From NCBI RefSeq assembly GCF_042682915.1, contig NZ_JBHUIW010000028.1, positions 9,043 through 73,042 of the forward strand: DNA of 64,000 bases. The letters are read 5' to 3'. This DNA comes from Rhodoplanes azumiensis. Lineage in GTDB: Bacteria; Pseudomonadota; Alphaproteobacteria; Rhizobiales; Xanthobacteraceae. Shown piece after piece: positions 42,107 through 51,658 of this stretch. The notes beneath the pieces are model-generated. The model saw nothing but the letters and a program-made list of their open reading frames with translations, was not told where the DNA came from and did not search any database. Within the stretch, counting starts at the first letter, position 1. Every line of letters starts with the position of its first letter. A program made the position numbers and the translations under genes.

Positions 42107-44179
42107 TCACCCTGCCCGCACGCTCCGCAAGAAGCGCTCGACGTCGCCGCTCAGATGGTCGGCGTCGGACGCCATGGTCTCGACCGACTCGAGCACGGCG
42201 TCGCTCGCCGTGCCGGTCTCGCGGCTCAGCGCCGCGACGTTGCCGATGGTGCGGGTGACGGCCTGGGTGCCGCTCGACGCCTGCTGGACGTTGCGCGAGA
42301 TCTCCTGCGCGGCCGCGCCCTGCTGCTCCACGGCGGCGGCGATCGCCGCCATCTTCTCGTCGATGCCGCCGATCGTGTGGGCGATCGAGCGGATCTCGCC
42401 GACCGCCGTCTCGGTCGCCGACTGGATGTCGGCCACCTGCCGGGCGATCTCGTCGGTCGCCTGAGCGGTCTGGCCGGCGAGCCGCTTCACCTCCTGCGCC
42501 ACCACGGCGAAGCCCTTACCGGCCTCGCCGGCACGCGCCGCCTCGATCGTCGCGTTGAGCGCCAGGAGATTGGTCTGGCCGGCGATCTGGGTGATCAGCT
42601 CGACCACGGTGCCGATGTGCTTGGCCGACGCGGCGAGCGCGTCGACGGTCGTGTTGGTGCGCTCGGCCTGGACGACCGCCTCGCGGGCGCCGGCGGCGCT
42701 CGCCTGCACCTGGCGCGAGATCTCGCTCACCGAATGCGACAGCTCCTCGGTCGCCGCGGCGACCGCCTGGACGTTCATGGTCGCCTGGTCGGCGGCGGCC
42801 GCGACGGCGGCGGCCTCCTCGCTCGACCGGCCCGCGATGGTGCGCATCGCCGCGGCCGTCGAGCGCAGCTCGCCGGCCGAGCGGCCGAGGCTGTCGATCA
42901 CGTTCTTCGCGGTGCTGTCGAAGCGTTCGCAGGCGCTGTTCACGGTGCCGGCGCGTTCGAGCTGGCTCTGCTGGGCGGCCGCGTGCTCGGCGGCGAGCCG
43001 CTCGGCGGTCGCCGCCCCCTGGCGCAGATTCTCCAGGGCCACCGCCATGGCGCCGAACTCGTCCTGATGGGCCGGCGGCGGCACCGGGGTCGCGTAGTCG
43101 CGGACCCGCAGCCGTTCGATCGAGGCGAGCAGCGAACGCACCGGCGCGGCGAAGCGCCGGCGCACCACGATCCAGCCGAAGAGGGCGACGGCGAGCGCCG
43201 CCGCGAAGGCGACCGACTGGGCGACCAGATTGGTGAGCGCCGCCGCGCGGTCGCGGTCGCCCTGGGCGATCGCCTCGTCGAGCGCGCCGATCGCGACCGC
43301 GACGATCGCGTCGAACGGCGCCTGGCAGGTGGCGGTCCATTCGGCCGGCGGCATCAGCGGCGCCGTGCCGGTGCCCAGGCGCGACGTGACCTGGTCGATC
43401 TTGGCGTTGGCGGCGTCGATCTGGCCGCGCGCCTCACGGAACGACGCTGCCACGGCCGCCGGCGCACCCGGGCGTGCGAGCAGCTCGTCGATTCCGGCGA
43501 GGCTCGACGCGAGGACGGCGCGGTGCTGTCCGTGGGTGATCTTCTGGGCCTCGCTGGCCGCCTGGCCGGAGTTGACGTTGCCGCGCAGCAGCGAGCATTG
43601 CAGGCCGTAGCGGTCCCGCGCCTGCCAGGCGAAGCGCCGCACCTGGACCATCTCGCCGATCAGCGGGTGGCTCATGCGGGCGCGGTTCGACACCGCGCTC
43701 GAGGCGTTGTTGAGCTGCTCGAAGATGCCGCGCGAGTCCTGCCAGGCCGCGATCCGCTTCAGGTCGCGCTCCTTGCGCGGCCGCTGGGCCTCGGCGATCA
43801 GGAGCGGGTAATGCGACGCCGCGACGGTCCATTCGCGGGCGATCGCCGCGTCGAGGGCGTCGCGGTCGGGCACGTCGATGGCGGCGAGGGCCGCGCGCGT
43901 CGCCTCGTAGCGGGCGGTCGCGCTCCGTTGCAGCGCATCGAGCTTCGGCGTCGGGTCGTCCTCGGCGATCAGCGCCGTCATGGCGCTGCCGCGCTGGCCG
44001 CGGAGATCCCGGATCGCCTCGAAGATCGTCTTGTCGGCGGCGGCGAGCATCTGCGCCTCGCTGCTGGCCCGGAACTGCCCGACCGCCGCGACCATGCGCA
44101 GGCCGGTCGAGACCAGCACGCCGCCGGCGAGCAGCACCAGCACCGACGTCAGAAGTGTACCGACCGACCGCGATGCCAT
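42107..44179 (-). CDS. Methyl-accepting chemotaxis protein (nitrate/nitrite-type sensor region)
   Basis: 690 residues. An N-terminal membrane helix (about 8-30), a ~280-residue helical periplasmic domain (FRASSEAQMLAAADKTIFE..., resembling NIT-type helical sensors by composition only), a second membrane helix (about 315-338), HAMP, and a signalling domain with QIAGQTNLLALNATIEAARA and AGEAGKGFAVVAQEVKRLA. Probably membrane-bound at the pole. A CtrA-like site lies about 60 bp upstream. Ligand unknown. Confidence 0.92.
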   Translation of the reverse strand: MASRSVGTLLTSVLVLLAGGVLVSTGLRMVAAVGQFRASSEAQMLAAADKTIFEAIRDLRGQRGSAMTALIAEDDPTPKLDALQRSATARYEATRAALAAIDVPDRDALDAAIAREWTVAASHYPLLIAEAQRPRKERDLKRIAAWQDSRGIFEQLNNASSAVSNRARMSHPLIGEMVQVRRFAWQARDRYGLQCSLLRGNVNSGQAASEAQKITHGQHRAVLASSLAGIDELLARPGAPAAVAASFREARGQIDAANAKIDQVTSRLGTGTAPLMPPAEWTATCQAPFDAIVAVAIGALDEAIAQGDRDRAAALTNLVAQSVAFAAALAVALFGWIVVRRRFAAPVRSLLASIERLRVRDYATPVPPPAHQDEFGAMAVALENLRQGAATAERLAAEHAAAQQSQLERAGTVNSACERFDSTAKNVIDSLGRSAGELRSTAAAMRTIAGRSSEEAAAVAAAADQATMNVQAVAAATEELSHSVSEISRQVQASAAGAREAVVQAERTNTTVDALAASAKHIGTVVELITQIAGQTNLLALNATIEAARAGEAGKGFAVVAQEVKRLAGQTAQATDEIARQVADIQSATETAVGEIRSIAHTIGGIDEKMAAIAAAVEQQGAAAQEISRNVQQASSGTQAVTRTIGNVAALSRETGTASDAVLESVETMASDADHLSGDVERFLRSVRAG

Positions 44180-44239
44180 CGCTCGCCCCCGTGATCCCCA
44201 TTCACGCGGACATCATGCTATGGAGTGGTAACGCAATGG

Positions 44240-44254
44240 CTAATAAGGCGGTAA
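44240..44254 (-). promoter_or_regulatory. CtrA-like site upstream of the first chemoreceptor gene
   Basis: On the minus strand TTAC-N7-TTAG (44254-44240), close to the CtrA consensus TTAA-N7-TTAA, 60 bp before the ATG at 44179. Two comparable sites lie at 44735 and 46486. Confidence 0.4.
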
Positions 44255-44334
44255 GCTCGGCCGCCGCGCGACCCCGGCGCGTCTCCCGTCGGGGGAGGGG
44301 ACGTGGCGCCGCGCGGTCGCGGCCGCCCGGCGGA

Positions 44335-44694
44335 TCAGTCGATCTTGCGCAGCGGGCCGAGGTCGATCTTCTGGTTCGGCAGGGTCGTCACTTCCTTGTC
44401 GATCTGCAGGCAGGTGAGGAGCTCGACATAGCTCGGCTGCTCGGTCCCCGCCTCGGCGATGCAGCCCTGGCGCTGCTTGGCCGTCCACTTGCTCCAGTCG
44501 GCGACGAGCTGCTTGCGGGCGTCCTCCTCGGACTGCAGGCAGCTCTTCAGCGCCGCCTCGGTGTCGGAGCCGCCACGGCAGCTCGGCCGCACGTCGAAGG
44601 TCGGAACCTGGTCGGAGGCGAGCGCCGGACGCTCCGCCGCGGGCACGGCGAGAGCGGCGGCGATCAGGGCAAGGGCGAGCGGCGACAGGCGCAT
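44335..44694 (-). CDS. Small exported cysteine-containing protein
   Basis: 119 residues from ATG 44694. Signal peptide LALALIAAALAVPAAERPALA with cleavage near residue 26. The mature part has four cysteines (PSCRGG, KSCLQSEED, GCIAEAG, LTCLQIDKE), suggesting disulfides, in a helical charged sequence. No family name recognised; resembles short exported proteins common in Hyphomicrobiales. Stands alone between the chemoreceptor and the aldolase gene. Confidence 0.75.
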   Translation of the reverse strand: MRLSPLALALIAAALAVPAAERPALASDQVPTFDVRPSCRGGSDTEAALKSCLQSEEDARKQLVADWSKWTAKQRQGCIAEAGTEQPSYVELLTCLQIDKEVTTLPNQKIDLGPLRKID

Positions 44695-44734
44695 GGGACA
44701 TCCTCCTCGGTCCTGACCGTCTAGCAAAGCGGCA

Positions 44735-44749
44735 TTACCGCTCTCTTAC
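44735..44749 (+). promoter_or_regulatory. CtrA-like site in the divergent 44.7-kb region
   Basis: TTAC-N7-TTAC (44735-44749) with exact seven-base spacing between half-sites, in the intergenic region between the exported-protein gene (minus) and the aldolase-like gene (plus). Confidence 0.3.
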
Positions 44750-44892
44750 GGTGCGGCGCACGACGGTGCTTCACTGTGCCGCTCTTTGCGCCGGGTTCCA
44801 ACCGCGAAGTCTCCTCCGCCCGCCGCGGCGTCGCGCTTGCCGGTCCGGCCGTTGGCGGCTTTGATGGCGCCTCGCCGCCCGGGAGCCCGCCC

Positions 44893-46068
44893 ATGACCAT
44901 CGACCTCGTCGCCCTGCCGACCGACGCGCGCTCCGGCCCCCGGTTCGGCGTCCCCGGATCGCGGAGCGCCATCGACACGCCGGCCCTGGTGCTCGATCTC
45001 GATGCGGTCGAGTTCAACCTCGCCGCGATGGCGCGGATCGCCCGCGCCGCCGGCGTGGCGCTGCGGCCGCACGCCAAGACGCACAAGTCGACGGCGATCG
45101 CGAAGCGGCAGATCGCGGCCGGCGCGATCGGCATCTGCTGCGCCACCATCGACGAGGCCGAGGTGATGGTCGCGGCCGGCTTGCCGGGCGTGCTGATCAC
45201 GTCGCCGCTGGTCACACGGGGCAAGATCGACCGGCTGATGGATCTGCTCGACCGGGCCGGCGACGTGATGGTGGTGGCGGACGACGTCGGAAACGTCGCC
45301 GCCCTCGACGCCGCCGCCGGTGCGCGCGGAAAGACGCTCGGCGTGCTGGTCGACCTCGATCTCGGCCAACGCCGCACCGGGGTCGCCGACGTCGCTGCGG
45401 GCGTCCGGCTCGCCCGCGAGATCGCCTCGTGGAAGGCGCTGCGGTTTCGTGGCGTGCAGGCCTATGCGGGCCATCTGCAGCATGTCCCGACCCGGACCGA
45501 GCGCGAGGCGCTCGCCCGCACCGCACACGACCGCGTGGCGGCGTTGGTCGCCGAGCTGCGCGCCGAGGGCCTCGCGCCCGCGATCGTCACAGGCGTCGGG
45601 ACCGGCACGCACGCGATCGATTCCGAAGGCCCCTTCACCGAGCTGCAGGTCGGCTCCTATGTGGTGATGGACGCCGAATACGGCGCCGTCGAGCACGCGC
45701 CCGGGGTGCCGTGGCCGTTCCGGCCGGCCCTGTTCGTCGCCGTCGCGGTGGTGAGCGCGAACGTCGCCGGTCAGGTGACGACCGACGGCGGCACCAAGGC
45801 GTTCGCGCTCAATGGACCGCTGCCCACCGTGGCGGCCGGTCCGCTCGCCGGCGCGGCCTATGCGTTCGCGGGCGACGAGCACGGGCGACTCGTCGTGCCC
45901 GAGGGGGTGCCCCCGCCGCCGCTCGGCACCGTGATCGAATGCACGGTGCCGCATTGCGACCCGACCGTCGCGCTGCACGACGCGTATCTCTGCGTGCGCG
46001 GCGACCGGCTGGTCGACGTCTGGCCGATCGACGCCCGCGGCCGGCGCGCCCCCGTCCCGCCCGGCTGA
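44893..46068 (+). CDS. D-threonine aldolase/DSD1-family PLP enzyme
   Basis: 391 residues from ATG 44893. Fold-type III PLP enzyme: IDTPALVLDLDAVEFNLAAM, the PLP lysine in LRPHAKTHKS, GVGTGTHAIDSEG and the C-terminal metal site VPHCDPTVALHD. Family members cleave D-threonine-type 3-hydroxy amino acids to glycine and aldehyde or dehydrate D-serine; substrate not determinable. An in-frame start at 44776 would add a low-complexity leader. Confidence 0.88.
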   Translation: MTIDLVALPTDARSGPRFGVPGSRSAIDTPALVLDLDAVEFNLAAMARIARAAGVALRPHAKTHKSTAIAKRQIAAGAIGICCATIDEAEVMVAAGLPGVLITSPLVTRGKIDRLMDLLDRAGDVMVVADDVGNVAALDAAAGARGKTLGVLVDLDLGQRRTGVADVAAGVRLAREIASWKALRFRGVQAYAGHLQHVPTRTEREALARTAHDRVAALVAELRAEGLAPAIVTGVGTGTHAIDSEGPFTELQVGSYVVMDAEYGAVEHAPGVPWPFRPALFVAVAVVSANVAGQVTTDGGTKAFALNGPLPTVAAGPLAGAAYAFAGDEHGRLVVPEGVPPPPLGTVIECTVPHCDPTVALHDAYLCVRGDRLVDVWPIDARGRRAPVPPG

Positions 46069-46205
46069 CGCGAGCCCGCTCTCCCGGCGATTGCGTCGGG
46101 CGGCGTGGTCAACCGTTTACTGATCCGAACGATCGACCTTTACGCGCTTTCGATCCTGGTGTGGAACTACCGTACTCGGGCCGGGGGGCCGGAGGACGAG
46201 ACCCC

Positions 46206-46442
46206 ATGTTCTTCAGCTCCACCAGCCAGACGTCGCAATCCCGCAAGGGCAACGCCAGGGGCACCTGGGCGCGCGGCGTCGTCGCCTGCCCCAAATGCGC
46301 CACCCCCAACACGGTGCAGCGCTTCGAGACGATCGTCGACGAGTTCTCGGTCCGCTGCAGCCGCTGCGGCCAGCGCAGCTTCCACCGCAAGGCCGAGATC
46401 GGCGTCCACCAGATGCCGGAGCGACGGCAGAAGAAGCGGTGA
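46206..46442 (+). CDS. Small zinc-ribbon protein
   Basis: 78 residues with Cys28-x2-Cys31 (CPKC) and Cys51-x2-Cys54 (CSRC), a classic four-cysteine zinc ribbon, flanked by Arg/Lys-rich ends (RRQKKR at the C-terminus). GGAGG is upstream of the ATG. Probably nucleic-acid binding or a metal-stabilised regulator; family not recognised. Confidence 0.75.
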   Translation: MFFSSTSQTSQSRKGNARGTWARGVVACPKCATPNTVQRFETIVDEFSVRCSRCGQRSFHRKAEIGVHQMPERRQKKR

Positions 46443-46485
46443 CGCTCGTCGGTCACGGACCGGCCGATCGGTGAGCATAGCCGCA

Positions 46486-46517
46486 TTAATCCGGCATTAG
46501 CAGTCACGTCCTATAAG
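46486..46517 (+). promoter_or_regulatory. CtrA-like promoter of the second chemoreceptor gene
   Basis: TTAA-N7-TTAG (46486-46500) is followed by a TATAAG -10 box (46512-46517). The predicted start near 46523 is about 33 bases before the ATG. This is the best match of the three CtrA-like sites. Confidence 0.5.
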
Positions 46518-46555
46518 AGAGAACCCCCGCAAAGCTGGCACGAGGATGCGGCGCC

Positions 46556-48244
46556 ATGTCGGGGATCCTTCATTCCATCAAGGTCAAGGTGTGGGCGCTG
46601 GTGGCGCTGGCCGGGCTCGCCTGCGCGACGGTGGCCGGCGCGGCGCTGTGGATCACCTACAGCCGCATGCACGACGACCGGGTGGCCGCGCTGAAGCAGA
46701 TCGTCGAGGTCGGCCATACGCTGGCGGCCAAGTTCGAGGCGGACGAGCGGGCCGGCAAGCTGACCCGCGAGGAGGCGATGGCGCGCTTCCGCGACGCCCT
46801 GCACGGGCTGCGCTACGCCGGCAACGAGTATCTGTTCGCCCACGGCTTCGATCACGTCGGCTTCGCCCATCCGCTGGCGCCGGCGCTGATCGGCAAGGAT
46901 CTGAGCGACCTCAAGGATCCGAACGGCGTCTACATCGTGCGCGAGTTCGTCAAGGTCGCGACCGGGCCGGGCGCCGGCACCATCGCGTACATGTGGGCGC
47001 GCGACAAGGACTCGCCCCCGGTGCCCAAGCTCACCTATGTGAAGGCGTTCGCGCCGTGGAAGATCTTCGTCGGCACCGGCGTCTACACGGACGACCTGTG
47101 GACGGATTTCAAGGCGATGGCGTTCAAGCTCGCCGCCGTGATCGTGGTGGTCGCGCTGCCGGCACTCCTGATGATCGCGTTGGTCGGCCGCAATCTCGCC
47201 CGCGCCATCCAGGGGCTCGGCGACAAGACGCGGGCGCTCGCCGCCGGGGATCTGACCGTGGCGTTCCCCGAGGCGGAGCGGCGCGACGAGCTCGGCGCCA
47301 TGGGCCGGGCCATGCAGGTGTTCAAGGACAACGCCGCCGCCAAGGCACGGCTCGAGGCCGAGCACGCGGCCGCCGCACGCCGCGCCGCCGAGGACAAGCG
47401 TGCCGCCATGACGGCGCTCGCCGGCCGCTTCGAGGCGACGGTCGGCAGCCTGATCGCCGAGGTCTCGCGCGGCGCCGTCGACATGGAGGCCCGCGCCCGC
47501 ACCATGACGCGGTCGGCCGAGACCTCCGGCGCGCTCGCCGGCACGGTCGCGGCCGCCACCGGCCAGACCTCGGCCAATGTCCGCTCGGTCGCCGCGGCGA
47601 CCGAGGAGCTGTCCTCGTCGAGCCAGGAGATCGGCCGCCAGGTGACGCAGTCGGCCGCCGTCGCGCGCCGCGCGGTCGGCGACGCCACCCGCACCGACGC
47701 GGTGATGCGCAGCCTCGCCGCGGACGCCCGCAAGATCGGCGACGTCGTCGCCCTGATCCAGACCATCGCGGGCCAGACCAACCTCCTGGCCCTGAACGCC
47801 ACCATCGAGGCGGCGCGCGCCGGCGAGGCCGGCAAGGGCTTCGCCGTGGTGGCCACCGAGGTGAAGAGCCTCGCCACCCAGACCGCCAAGGCGTCCGAGG
47901 AGGTCGCCGCCCAGGTGCAGCAGATCCAGAACGCCACCGACGAGGCCGTGACGGCGCTCGAAGGCATCCGGACGACCATCACGACCATCGACGAGATCAC
48001 GGCCGGCATTGCCTCCGCCGTCGAGCAGCAGGGGGCGGCGACCCGCGAGATCGCCCGCAACGTCCAGGAGGCGGCGACCGGCACGCACCACGTCGCCGCC
48101 ACCATCGGCGGGGTGACCGAGGCCTCGGACGCGGTCGGCCGGGCGGCCGCCGACGTGCTCGGCGCCGCCGGCGCCCTGTCGGCCCGCTCCGGGCGGCTGC
48201 GCCAGGAGGTCGACGGCTTTCTGGCGGCCGTGACGGCGGCCTGA
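46556..48244 (+). CDS. Methyl-accepting chemotaxis protein with single Cache sensor
   Basis: 562 residues. Membrane helix (about 10-34), a ~150-residue periplasmic sCache-type domain (AGNEYLFAHGFDHVGFAHP, PWKIFVGTGVYTDD), a second helix (about 193-214), HAMP, and a signalling domain with AGQTNLLALNATIEAARAGE. sCache domains often sense small carboxylates. It shares the signalling domain type with the receptor at 42.1-44.2 kb. Confidence 0.93.
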   Translation: MSGILHSIKVKVWALVALAGLACATVAGAALWITYSRMHDDRVAALKQIVEVGHTLAAKFEADERAGKLTREEAMARFRDALHGLRYAGNEYLFAHGFDHVGFAHPLAPALIGKDLSDLKDPNGVYIVREFVKVATGPGAGTIAYMWARDKDSPPVPKLTYVKAFAPWKIFVGTGVYTDDLWTDFKAMAFKLAAVIVVVALPALLMIALVGRNLARAIQGLGDKTRALAAGDLTVAFPEAERRDELGAMGRAMQVFKDNAAAKARLEAEHAAAARRAAEDKRAAMTALAGRFEATVGSLIAEVSRGAVDMEARARTMTRSAETSGALAGTVAAATGQTSANVRSVAAATEELSSSSQEIGRQVTQSAAVARRAVGDATRTDAVMRSLAADARKIGDVVALIQTIAGQTNLLALNATIEAARAGEAGKGFAVVATEVKSLATQTAKASEEVAAQVQQIQNATDEAVTALEGIRTTITTIDEITAGIASAVEQQGAATREIARNVQEAATGTHHVAATIGGVTEASDAVGRAAADVLGAAGALSARSGRLRQEVDGFLAAVTAA

Positions 48245-48511
48245 CGCGGCGGCGACTTAGGCCGTGCCGGCGGCCCGGGAGGCGAGGCCGACCGACGCTC
48301 CGACCGACGCTCCGACCGGCGTTCTCGCGGCTTGACCCGCGCGGCCGTCCTCCCTATTTTCCGCCCCCGACGCGCAGTCCCGGCCCCGGGCCGAGACGCT
48401 GCGCCAAGACTTCCACCCGATCCCGCCTCGCCGGGCCACAGGCTCGGCCGCGCGAGGATCGTTTTGCCCATTCACCCGTGGCCTCGGCCCACGGCGTGCC
48501 GAGGACGAGCC

Positions 48512-48637
48512 ATGAAGATCCGCAACTCGCTCAAGTCGCTGCGCGGGCGCCACCGGGACAACCGCCTGGTCCGCCGCAAGGGCCGCGTCTACATCATCAA
48601 CAAGACCCAGCGTCGCTTCAAGGCTCGCCAGGGCTGA
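48512..48637 (+). CDS. rpmJ: 50S ribosomal protein L36 (cysteine-less type)
   Basis: 41 residues: MKIRNSLKSLRGRHRDN, then VRRKGRVYIINKTQRRFKAR. This is the zinc-free bL36 form usual in alphaproteobacteria. Monocistronic; upstream DNA (about 48284-48320) contains a short GACCGACGCTCC repeat. Confidence 0.95.
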   Translation: MKIRNSLKSLRGRHRDNRLVRRKGRVYIINKTQRRFKARQG

Positions 48638-48739
48638 GGTTCGCGTCGTCGGACCGGCACCGCCGTCTCGCGCGGCCGTGATCGGGCCGGACGGGCCGCG
48701 CCCTTGCCGGGCGCGCGCCGGGCGCCCTAGACTGTTCCG

Positions 48740-49423
48740 ATGAGCAGTCGACGGCCGGACTTCAGACGTCTTTCCGCCTTTCGATCGGTCGCCGCGGCCC
48801 TCGCCGCCGGCGGCCTTTTGGCGTCTCTCGCGATGACTGCGCCGGCGACGGCGCAAACGGCGCCGCCGGGCGCCGCGCCCGGCGCCGAGCCCGACTGGGT
48901 GGAGCCGCCCGCCAAGGTGCCGAAGCTCCCGCAGGGCGATCCGACCCGCAACCTCGACACCCTGTTCGGCGCCCTCAAGGTCGCCCCCGACGAGACCACG
49001 GCCAAGGCGGTCGAGAACCGCATCTGGGCGGTCTGGCTCGCCTCCGGCAGCGACACCGTCAACTTGCTGATGGCCCGCACCAAGGCGGCGATCGACAAGG
49101 ACGACCACGCGCTGGCGATCCGGCTCCTCGACGCCGTGGTCGAGATCAAGCCCGACTATGTCGAAGGCTGGAACCGCCGCGCCACCGTGTTCTTCCTGAA
49201 AAAGGACTACGCCGCCGCGCTCGCCGACCTGCGCCAGGTGCTGCGCCGCGAGCCCCGCCATTTCGGCGCGCTCGCCGGGCTGGGCACCATCATGCAGGAG
49301 ATCGGCGACGAGAAAAACGCGCTCGACGCCTATCGCAAGGCGCTCGACGTCAACCCGCACCTCAAGGGCATGGCCGACAAGGTCCGCGGCCTGACCGAGA
49401 AGGTCGAGGGCCGGCCGATCTGA
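48740..49423 (+). CDS. Exported TPR-repeat protein
   Basis: 227 residues with a signal peptide (about 1-39, ending TAPATAQT), a Pro-rich linker and at least three tetratricopeptide-type helical pairs (DDHALAIRLLDAVVEIKPDY; WNRRATVFFLKKDYAAALAD; KNALDAYRKALDVNPHL). A periplasmic scaffolding role is likely. Family-level function unknown. Confidence 0.87.
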   Translation: MSSRRPDFRRLSAFRSVAAALAAGGLLASLAMTAPATAQTAPPGAAPGAEPDWVEPPAKVPKLPQGDPTRNLDTLFGALKVAPDETTAKAVENRIWAVWLASGSDTVNLLMARTKAAIDKDDHALAIRLLDAVVEIKPDYVEGWNRRATVFFLKKDYAAALADLRQVLRREPRHFGALAGLGTIMQEIGDEKNALDAYRKALDVNPHLKGMADKVRGLTEKVEGRPI

Positions 49424-49454
49424 GGCTGACCGCCAGATCCGCCAACCTTTCTCC

Positions 49455-49578
49455 GTCACCCCGAGGTGCTCGCCGGAGGCGAGCCTGAGGTGCTCGCCGG
49501 AGGCGAGCCTCGAAGGGCGACGGCCGGGTCGGGGCCGCATCCTTCGCGGCCCCGCTTCGTCGGGCACCCCAGGATGAC
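49455..49578. repeat. REP-like element with a 24-bp tandem duplication
   Basis: Begins GTCACCCCGAG. A 24-bp unit starting GAGGTGCTCGCCGG is exactly duplicated (49463-49486 and 49487-49510). Then CTCGAAGGGCGAC and a distal AGGATGAC follow. The outer arms match the style of the element at 41976. It sits between the TPR and pyk genes, which converge. Confidence 0.75.
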
Positions 49579-49596
49579 GGTCTAGGGGAAAGCCGC

Positions 49597-51027
49597 CTAC
49601 TCGGCTGCCTTCGGGCTCACATAGGCGATGCGCACCATGTTGGTGGCGCCCGGCATGCCGAGCGGCATGCCGGCGACGATGATGATGCGGTCGCCGGCGC
49701 GGGCGAAGCCCTGGGCATGGGCGGTGCGGCAGGCGCGCTCGACCATGTCGTCGGGATCGCGCGCGTCGGCGTCGACCACGGCGTGGACGCCCCACACCAG
49801 CGCCAGCTTGCGCCCCGTGGCGAGGTTGGGCGAGATCGACACCACCGGCACGCTCGGCCGCTCGCGCGCCACCCGAAAGGCGGTCGCGCCCGACGAGGTC
49901 CACGACACCACGGCCGAGAGGTCGAGCGTCTCGGCCATCTGGCGGGCGGCGGCCGCGATGGCGTCGGCGCCGGTGCGCTCGGGCGGCGCCCGCAGGCCCT
50001 GGATCACGGTCTCGTAGGTCGGGTCGTGGTCGACCTCCTCGGCGATCCGGTTCATCGTCGCGACCGCCTCGACCGGGTACTGGCCGGAGGCGGATTCGGC
50101 CGACAGCATCACGGCGTCGGCGCCCTCGAAGATCGCGGTCGCCACGTCCGACACCTCGGCGCGGGTCGGCACCGGGCTCGAGATCATCGATTCGAGCATC
50201 TGGGTCGCCACCACGACGGGCTTGCCGGCGCGCCGCGCCTCGCGGGTGATCTGTTTCTGGATGCCCGGCACCTTCTCCAGCGGCATCTCGACGCCGAGAT
50301 CGCCGCGCGCCACCATCAGGGCGTCGGCGGCGTCGAGGATGTCGGCGAGATCACGGACCGCCTGCGGCTTCTCGATCTTGGCGAGCAGACCGGCGCGGCC
50401 GCGGGTGATCTTTCGCGCGGCGGCGAGATCCTGGGCGCGCTGGACGAACGACATGGCGATCCAGTCGGCGCCGGCGTCGAGCGCCGCCTCCAGGTCGCGA
50501 TGGTCCTTCTCGGTCAGGGCCGGCAGCGGGATCGTCGTATCGGGCAGGCTGAGGCCTTTTCGGGCGGTCAGCCGGCCGCCGACCTCGACCCGGGTGATGG
50601 TCCGTTCGGGATGCGCCTCGACCACGGTGAGGCGCAGCTTGCCGTCGTCGAGCAGCAGGCTGTGGCCGGGCTCGAGCGCGGCCAGCACCTCCGGATGCGG
50701 GACGTGCACGCGCTCGGCCGTGCCGGGCGTCGGGTCGGCGTCGAGCACGAAGGTCGCGCCGCGGTCGAGCATCACGGCGTCGGTCGCGAAGGTGCCGATG
50801 CGCAGCTTGGGGCCCTGCAGGTCGGCGAGGATGCCGACCGGGCGGCCCAGATCCTCCTCCACGCTGCGGATCATGCGCACCATCTCGCGCAGCCGCTCCG
50901 GCGTGGTGTGGCTCATGTTGATGCGGAACACGTCGGCGCCGGCCTGGAACAGGCGGGCGATCGCCGCCTGGTTGGCGCTGGCGGGTCCGAGGGTGGCGAC
51001 GATCTTCACACGCCGCTGGCGTCTCAT
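49597..51027 (-). CDS. pyk: Pyruvate kinase
   Basis: Converts phosphoenolpyruvate and ADP to pyruvate and ATP. 476 residues: RVKIVATLGPAS, FRINMSHTTPERL, ILADLQGPKLRIG, LLAKIEKPQAV, MVARGDLGVEMPLEKVP and ATQMLESMI are canonical. The start overlaps the stop of the DUF1036 gene (ATGA), so the two are translationally coupled, as in many Hyphomicrobiales. Confidence 0.96.
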   Translation of the reverse strand: MRRQRRVKIVATLGPASANQAAIARLFQAGADVFRINMSHTTPERLREMVRMIRSVEEDLGRPVGILADLQGPKLRIGTFATDAVMLDRGATFVLDADPTPGTAERVHVPHPEVLAALEPGHSLLLDDGKLRLTVVEAHPERTITRVEVGGRLTARKGLSLPDTTIPLPALTEKDHRDLEAALDAGADWIAMSFVQRAQDLAAARKITRGRAGLLAKIEKPQAVRDLADILDAADALMVARGDLGVEMPLEKVPGIQKQITREARRAGKPVVVATQMLESMISSPVPTRAEVSDVATAIFEGADAVMLSAESASGQYPVEAVATMNRIAEEVDHDPTYETVIQGLRAPPERTGADAIAAAARQMAETLDLSAVVSWTSSGATAFRVARERPSVPVVSISPNLATGRKLALVWGVHAVVDADARDPDDMVERACRTAHAQGFARAGDRIIIVAGMPLGMPGATNMVRIAYVSPKAAE

Positions 51028-51629
51028 CGAGAAGGGCTTCCGGGGAAAGGCTGTGGGCTCGGCGGGCGCCCTTGCGCGGGCGGCACCGCCATGAAGGAGG
51101 GCGAGCCGGGCGCCGAGGGCGGGGCCCCGGCCGGCCGCTGCGAGGACTGCTCGTTGGAATCGGTCAGCTGCACCGTCCAGGTCTGTTGCTCGCCGGTGTC
51201 GACCTCGAAGAAGCCGGTCCGGTCGTAGCCGCGCGCCAGACAGTCTTCCGTCCCGCGAATCGTGAACTCTTTGTCGCGCGTGCACATGAAGGCCTGACCG
51301 GACCACTCGCCGCCCCGGTCGTAATCTACGGCATAGATGTAATAGTATCGTGCAACCAGCGTGCCACGGAGCAGCGTCTCGCAGGTGCGGGCCGGCAGGT
51401 TCCACCAGCCCTCGGTCGCCCAGCCGTCGCCGTCCTTGTAGCCGACCGCGACCCCGACCCGCCCGGCCGTGTTGTTGCACATCCGGAAATCCGCCCGGGC
51501 GGGACTGCCCGCGTCGGCGAGCAGGAGCAGGCCGGCCGCGCCGATCGCCGCGCCGACGGCCGCGGCCCGCCGCGCCCCGGTCGGGAGCGCCCGGCGGGCG
51601 ACGGTGGGAGGGGTTTCGCGCTGTGCCAT
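51024..51629 (-). CDS. DUF1036 exported protein
   Basis: 201 residues from ATG 51629. Signal/anchor segment (about 20-46) then the DUF1036 core: FRMCNNTAGRVGVAVGYKDG, GWWNLPARTCETLLRG, YYYIYAVDYDRGGEW, FMCTRDKEFTI. Four or more cysteines suggest disulfides. A Pro/Ser-rich tail ends the protein. Function unknown; coupled to pyk. Confidence 0.88.
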   Translation of the reverse strand: MAQRETPPTVARRALPTGARRAAAVGAAIGAAGLLLLADAGSPARADFRMCNNTAGRVGVAVGYKDGDGWATEGWWNLPARTCETLLRGTLVARYYYIYAVDYDRGGEWSGQAFMCTRDKEFTIRGTEDCLARGYDRTGFFEVDTGEQQTWTVQLTDSNEQSSQRPAGAPPSAPGSPSFMAVPPAQGRPPSPQPFPGSPSR

Positions 51630-51658
51630 TCCGGGCCGTGTCGTCCCTGCCGGGCCGA

